Shown here one piece after another: positions 57,931-64,000 of a DNA stretch of 64,000 bases. Location: the NCBI RefSeq assembly GCF_037975245.1, contig NC_092576.1, positions 1,068,501-1,132,500 on the forward strand, given 5' to 3'. A program made the translations under genes and the position numbers. The notes under the pieces are model-generated. The model saw nothing but the letters and a program-made list of their open reading frames with translations. It did no database searches and was not told the origin of the DNA. Position 1 is the first letter of the stretch; each line of letters starts with the position of its first letter. This DNA is from Apostichopus japonicus (taxonomy: Eukaryota > Echinodermata > Holothuroidea > Aspidochirotida > Stichopodidae).

Positions 57931-58192
57931 CATGAATGACTCTTCCTTCATTAAATTGACGTCTTCCGGAACACATAATATGACAGTGGCTGCCACCATG
58001 TCAGCCAGAGCTCCAGCTAGAGATTTATCTAAATCATGCGCATTAGAAACGTTTGCTTACTTATATAAGTCCCACCTCCTTAACGAGGGAATTTCCAACT
58101 CCTTGAAACTGTGCATGAGCTTATCCGTGGGCCGAAGTAGGAAAAGTGATCAAAAAATGAAATTTCGTTGCAAAGTCACGGGGTCTACATGA
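57931..58192 (+). CDS. Unrecognised open frame
   Basis: Met at 57931 followed by 86 codons ending TGA. Ser/Thr-rich start (NDSSFIKLTSSGTHNM), then a helical AYLYKSHLLNEGISNSLKLC segment and basic tail. A longer in-frame start exists at 57845. No family recognised; no splice sites evident. Could be chance. Confidence 0.25.
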
Positions 58193-59488
58193 AACCCATT
58201 ATATTTTATTAGCAATATGTATTATTTTCCAAAATCAGTTGTTCCCAAGCGTCAATGTTGCACATTAATGTTTTTATGCCAAAATGGCGGCAATTCCCCC
58301 ATACATATCCTGCACAAAATAGAATAGGCCATAAATACCGTAAAATTGATCAGAAGGAGAATCTACCTTCATGTTGAGGTTCCGCCGCCTATTTTGAACA
58401 TATGTGGAATGATAATTTGTTAAGTGTGGGGGGGGGGGGGGTCTACTGAAAGGTCATAAAGCACTAAAAACAGGATAGAGGGCGCTGTCCATTTCAGTAT
58501 ATCAGAGCATTGCATACTGCTATGCGAAAAATTATAATTAAAATTACTTCGCGATGCTTTTCTTTGTAATAACATGGAAAATCTGTCATAACTTCTGATC
58601 ATGTGCCAAACATCATTCTCCCCAGCCCAAACCTATGCACTGCAATTCCCATACCTATGTTTGGTAGCTGGACATGGATATATTAAATGGTGCTTAAAAT
58701 CCTACCCCTCTCCAAAATTTCAGAGATTGAAGCCCATCTTGAATTGAAAATATTGAGGCAAAGTTAAGGGTTTGGGAATGTGTGGGGAAGGGTGAGGTGG
58801 TGTAAGGAGGGGATATGTGTAAATCTAGTTTATAAATGAGGAAAGCATATGGGAGTGAGGCTCCAATGTAAACCATAAAGTGTTAAGAAAAGAAGGCGAG
58901 AAAGGTGTGTTAGTTTCAGTTCTGAATTATATTATTATCGCAAAAGATCTTTTTTATAATATTTTCTTTTCTTTTTACAGTTACTTTATAAGAGCCAATA
59001 CCTTATGAATGGAGAAGTGTAACTAAAAACAAGCATTTAGCATATTTGGTCAACGGCATATATGAACAGTGACAGTATTCTAGTAATTGTTACACTTTTT
59101 CAAAAAGACATGCAACATGCACTGAGTGAGTACATTATGTGGTACAATGATAATTATTTTTATATAATCATTCAGAGAGTCAACTGAGTTGGAGATTCCT
59201 TGGAAAACAAGATTTTCAAAGCTAACAACACTTTTGACCGAAAGAGATTTAATAGGTGTGCCTACATGCAAGTTTGAAAATGTACTTAAATACTAAAATA
59301 TACTGTACTAAAATATTATGTGTACAATCCAAGACATCACAGGCACACACAATCACCAGTGCATAAATTTCTTTTTACCAATATTGTTAAACTGAAGTAA
59401 CAATTGAAAACATTTACTATATATATCTAGTAGCTACAGTATGTATACATTTTCATAGAACAGGACCTATGAAGTACATTGTAAATAT

Positions 59489-61137
59489 TCATGAAAATTT
59501 GCAGGAATTTAGACATGGCAACTTTCCATCATGTCGTCTCTCATGCAGAATTGCAAATTTGAAGGTCTTGAATAATATGACTACTGGAGGCAGAATGTGG
59601 CCACTGTGTAGTGTGTGGATGGATCGCAGCAGCTTTGGGGCAGGTCCTTGATTCATTGATTCTGTTGACAGAGCAGATGAAGATTTATTTAATATGTATT
59701 TGTGATACACTAATGGGCTACTTTACTTCACCTCATGTAATTATGTTGCTTTCAATTACTTCAATGTTGCATAGCTGATAGATAGTTTAAAAAGAGATAT
59801 GCAACATTACAATAAATTTCCACATTAATTAAAACAGTGTCTGATAAAGCTGAAATAAAATATGCTAACTTATGCTGCATACCATGAGTTTTGCAAAATG
59901 ATTATTCTATATTAATTTTTTACTTTACAATTCAAATTATTTCCTCCCCTCTTCCCCTCCCTTATTTACGTTTAAACAGAACATGTACCTGAATTTACAT
60001 TGAAATACATTTAAGTAGCAAGACGGTATGCATGTCTGTTTTACTTACCGAACCATGTGTCGTTTTTGTCAAAGATATGTTCACACATAGAAAGGGACTA
60101 CAAGCAGTTATGTATGTTAAAAGAGCAACGTTTTGCATCATTACAGTATCATAAGTTTCCATATAGGCCTATCTTCCAACACGTACATAATTGCACTTTA
60201 TTTGAGGCAACAGATGGAAATCTTACCTGATTGATCATTGTGTGAGAAGTCTCCAAAATCTGCAGTATCAGTTTGAGCTGGTAAATCCTCTGCAAGACAG
60301 AAAATAAAGAAAGAGATTTTTACAACAGTTTTGTTGTATTAAGCCTAGGATGACGATAATATATTTACTTTGTGATTACGATTACTTCAAGGCCTGTATC
60401 CAAGAATAGGGTTGTAACTGTTCAGTTGGTTAAACTTGTATTAGTTCAAAATATATATATAAACAAGGCATCTTCAACAAGAAATACAGCATATTTCAAA
60501 GACCATACCAAGGGGAAAAAACTTTGAATTCATTGCAAAGTTTTACCAGCACCAGCAACCCACTTTGTTCCTGTGACAAATTGTACACAGAACGTACACC
60601 CAGCCAACCTTTTTGTTTCAGCATAGCCTGGACTTTGAATAACAGTTTAGTCAACGTTAGAAATTAGCTAGAGCTGTGAACATTTTTTACAGCGTAGGCC
60701 TAGGCTAGTTGAGAACGACTGTGGTTACTGTAACGGTACGAACTCGAATGACGCAGTTTCCAGTCGAATATTTCATTCATTTTCAAAGTAATATTTCAAG
60801 AATACTTTAATACAACTCACCAACTGATTGTGTAAGTTTAGATATAGTCCTGGAGATTTTGGATACGTCGGTAAACTTCATATAACATTGCCGATGATAC
60901 CGGCACCTTGTTGAGTCCAACGTCAAGTTGAGGTCTGCATTTTCAGAAAGAAATAGTATTGGCAAAATCCCTTAATTCTCCACCTCAACCCTCCATTCCT
61001 TAGCACATCTGATTACTTTAGCTTTGGAGATATTGGTTAATGCAGTCACTTTCCCTGAGGCTGTCTTTGAAACATGGATAATGCATTCTAATTTCATTTT
61101 CGTTCTGCAGGTCCGCCTTATCACTAGTTGACGCCAT
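59489..61137 (-). CDS. Small spliced gene or pseudogene with Cys/His motif
   Basis: Minus-strand exons inferred: exon 1 from ATG at 61137 (MASTSDKADLQNENE); exon 2 60821-60934 (DSTRCRYHRQCYMKFTDVSK); exon 3 60227-60289 (LPAQTDTADFGDFSHNDQ); exon 4 59489-59661 (MNQGPAPKLLRSIHTLHSGH ... stop). Exons 2-3-4 join in phase with good splice sites. Exon 1 has two readings. The ATG frame with donor GAAA|GTGACT at 61050 stays in phase with exon 2. A shifted frame to 60990 encodes CIIHVSKTASGKVTALTNIS, which together with YH-x3-CY-x-(K/R)-(F/Y)-TD-x-S-x-I-x-R looks like an intact zinc-binding N-terminal domain known to me from transposon-related proteins. The frameshift suggests decay or a rewired gene. 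Confidence 0.5.
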
Positions 61138-63213
61138 GTTCAAATGTTGCCAGGTGTTGAAAAGTATTGCGCAAGCCTGTAGACGCGATTGTGATTGGTT
61201 ACTCGTGACATCATAAGCTGTATTTTCGCCTTATAAACTCTCTCAAATTTGATTAGAATGGTAACGGTTATTAATAAAAACTGCAAAAATGTGCACGTTA
61301 GACAACTAGGAACAATCGATAATGGTGATTTCATATTATTTTCATAATTATAATGGCATTTGTTGGTAGTCCTCTCTCTGTTGCAACGAACTTAAACGAT
61401 TTTGGACTTCGACCCACGGTCTATATGAGGAAGTAACCTGTTCATGTGCTTATAACACTACGTATATGAACTGATTTGGACGTAAGTTTCAGTTCCACGT
61501 GTGTTTCTGTTTGTCTGGATTTAAAATCAGGCTGGCACGTCCTTGGTAAGCTATTAAATTATTTAATGTCCAACTGTCACGGGATTATAAACCTGTCGCT
61601 GGAAGCGTGCATCGCTTGATTCGAGTCATTTTACGATACACGCATGGTAGACTGTAGGCCTATAGACATACCCCGATAAGCATTCGCATAGGAATAGCCC
61701 TATCCTTTACTATACCCTACACTGTAGCCATCTGTAAAATTACGCCTACGCAAGCCTAGCAAGGTAATGAAAACACCGTTCGAAGTTAGGCCTAGCTTAC
61801 TACTCATTATTCTATGGCAGTAATGGAGACTTAGGCAAAAGAACAAGATCTTGCTTGGCCTAGTTTCGGAATATGTTTAACATGTTACTGTAGGTCTAGG
61901 CCTAATTACTTTTTTTTAAACAAATGTTGGACAGGTAATACATGGTCATTCCATATTAAATCACCAGATTTTGGAGCATGTTGTAGCTCGCAATTATTTG
62001 AAAAATTCCCAAATTTATTGTATGATTGGAACACCAGTCAGAAATCAGACTGCGACTTTTGACCGTTATTTCGCAATCATTAAACACTTCGCAAAACCGG
62101 TGAAATGCATTGTGGGAGCTTAGCCCACTATATTAGCTCACTATATTTTAGTACACTGCAGCTTAGATATCGTCTAAAAATCCGTTTTAATACATATTCA
62201 TAAAGCAGCAATCGAATTGCTTGAAGCAAAACTTTGAAGAAAAGAAGTTGAATATTCCTTAAATATCTGTTTGCGACTATGTCGGACTCACGATGTGGAT
62301 GAATTTCGGAAATTTCTTTGCCTCGGCTTGAAAAATAAAAACGAAACGTGAGTAAAAACCTTTTACCTTTCGAATCGCACATTTAACGTTTTCAAGGAGA
62401 TACTACCTCCATCGTCCGGTCGATGGTATAAAACAAATGAAACAATGATTTGGGGCTAAATTCGGAGTTGTTCCAGCATTCTGGGTTGAATTAAAGTGAC
62501 TTTTGTAAGGTTGCTCTTGATCACCGGCATCAACGTATCCTATCGTGGTTAACTGCAAATGTACATGTGTATGCACATTACCATAGCGTGTAGCCTAGGT
62601 TTACAGTTTTAAGTATTCTACAGTGCAGTGTATTAATATTACGGAACCGTGTGTTTATGAATTATGATGTTAGACATTGTTTACGAATACAATGTCGTTT
62701 CCTTGAATTTTGGAGGACTTGAGCTGTTCAAAGTAGGGTAGTGCTAGTACTGTAGTGACTGAGCAGTAGGACCCTACAGTAAAACTACACAATACTAGAC
62801 CTATGCTGGTATTATTAGTGTACTACTGACTTCTGCCACTGGTGGTTGTCAGCACTGACAATACCTTCATGCCCAGTACATATGATAGTACTTGAAAATT
62901 AAATAAGCTTATATTAAAAAAGGTACTGCCTTGGTCGGCTCTGGTTAGTACTAAGTAGTTTTACCCTTGTGTGATTTTATCAGGTTTACCTAGATACATA
63001 GGCTCACCTGCTAATTCTGGATAAAGTCACTGTAGGCTACATTGCAGGTTGGTCAAGTCAGTGACAAGTGAACATTGGTTCTCTACTTTGTCCAAAGGAT
63101 AAGGCAAAGGATAAGTCTGCACTGAATTTTCCTACAGTGTTCGCAACGCATTTTGGTGGTATTCTTTTGTGTGTGAATTCATATTGCTGTTATTTATTTA
63201 TTTTTTGGTTGTG
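61138..63213. other. Probable 5' flank and non-coding interval
   Basis: Immediately right of the minus-strand gene, so it would hold its promoter; no TATA box is obvious. No recognisable genes or element ends to 63213. Many short AGGCCTA-type words occur, without clear periodicity. Confidence 0.4.
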
Positions 63214-64000
63214 CATGTGCCTGTTTCACTTTGTTTCGAAGTTCTTCACCCTGTACTGCTGTATGTCTCTGTCATTTTCAGAGAGAAAATGCATTTACAA
63301 GTTCCACTACAATGTTATGTAATATGGGCTTGTTGCAAGTAGTCTCTGCCTGTTGCATTTAAAAGCAATGTGAAGTCATTCGTCATGTGACTTTATATAT
63401 TGTCTCCTATTATCCATCGTTCTGTTAACATTTATTTTTGCTTTCTTTCATTTTCAGGGCTCTTTCTGCATCTGCGGGTTGGATTCTCCTATGTGGGCAC
63501 TTGGGATATAGTACATGCATCAATATTCGAGAAAATTGTAGCCTGCAATTACTTCAAGTTGCTTCCTTAATGTGTTTGTTTTTACAATATTCACAGTTTC
63601 AACACATATGCAAAGTGTAAAATAAAAACCCAACCATATTATCTTCATTGTCTTACATCATGTGGCAAATATTGATGCAATTGCATGTGGTTGTTTTTGT
63701 AGGTCCAGGTTGAAATAATGTTGCGGTGGACTGGAAAGTCAATTGTGCATCTTTTGTTCCTTGCAGAAAGTACACGAACCTAAGCATTCAATAAGGCCCA
63801 GGTTGATGTTTGTGTTTATGCATATGTGACACCTACCTTCGATAATTCTCTATGTAGACACAATCTAATGGGTATAAGTGACCTGTTGTTCTTGCTACTT
63901 GGTCACAGGGTCAAACATGACAAATTTCAAATAATGACAAGTACCATTGTACTGGATCTTGATGTGATGTTGTTTGGTGATAATATGTACATGTTATAGG
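63214..64000. repeat. Right copy of long direct repeat
   Basis: Same orientation as 1-785, offset 63213 to 63215. Contains the same acceptor and open frame (63458-63620) and AATAAA at 63621-63626. Continues past the window edge. Confidence 0.9.

Larger units (their letters stand above)
56882..59480. other. Interval with little recognisable content
   Basis: Holds a perfect hairpin (57600-57632), an unrecognised open frame (57931-58192) and a G-tract at 58429-58441. No transposon ends were recognised. The CACGTGAC and TGACGTCA-like words near 57345 and 57710 could be promoter elements, but no confirmed transcript start follows. Confidence 0.45.

Noticed and set aside
60047-60102. Extra exon of the minus-strand gene (acceptor CTTGTAG, donor TTCG|GTAAGT)
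   Set aside because: Good-looking splice sites, but joining it after exon 3 (phase 1) gives an immediate stop; exon 3 joins the last exon directly in phase.

Overview
Metazoan genomic DNA: AT-rich, large introns with consensus GT/AG sites, heavily loaded with nested DNA transposons, a non-LTR element, a DIRS-like fragment and a tRNA-derived SINE. There are no operons or prokaryotic signals. The gene content (TIR plus death-fold plus an IRE1/RNase L-like kinase; P2RX7-like and THAP transposon genes) suggests a marine invertebrate, probably a deuterostome such as an echinoderm. That placement is inference; species cannot be fixed from sequence alone.

The main object is one plus-strand gene spanning 8508-45393. 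I assembled it from 15 coding exons whose junction phases all agree; the coding total is 2691 nt (896 codons plus stop). The predicted protein carries, in order: a death-effector-like domain (about aa 20-95), a TIR domain (about 100-245), a Pro/Ser/Thr-rich spacer built from four tandemly duplicated ~25-aa exon modules, a C2H2 plus CCCH zinc-finger pair of the HELZ/ZC3H7 type, a complete IRE1/RNase L-like protein kinase, and a C-terminal beta-rich module like the one preceding the helicase in HELZ/MOV10 proteins. It has neither a KEN nuclease nor a helicase. It looks like an undescribed innate-immune signalling fusion. The locus records exon birth and decay: relics of the DED exon and of the spacer exon lie in introns, and the last spacer exon has read into its old intron to fuse with the zinc-finger exon.

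Layout: 1-785 is repeated at 63214-64000, so the window is about one period of a possible 63.2-kb segmental duplication. 1067-4216 is a dead TTAA-flanked, Kolobok-like transposon with broken THAP and P2RX7-like genes. 4217-8499 shows no gene. 8508-45393 is the immune gene; intron 1 holds a 7.5-kb nested insertion (9764-17234) containing a 5.55-kb TA-flanked transposon. 45.4-50.4 kb is repeat-rich and gene-poor. 50.4-56.9 kb is a cluster of nested hAT-like elements and a TIR element with 21-bp subterminal repeats. 59489-61137 (minus) is a small spliced gene or pseudogene with a Cys/His motif. 61.1-63.2 kb shows no recognisable gene.

All domain names come from motif recognition by eye. No database search was run.
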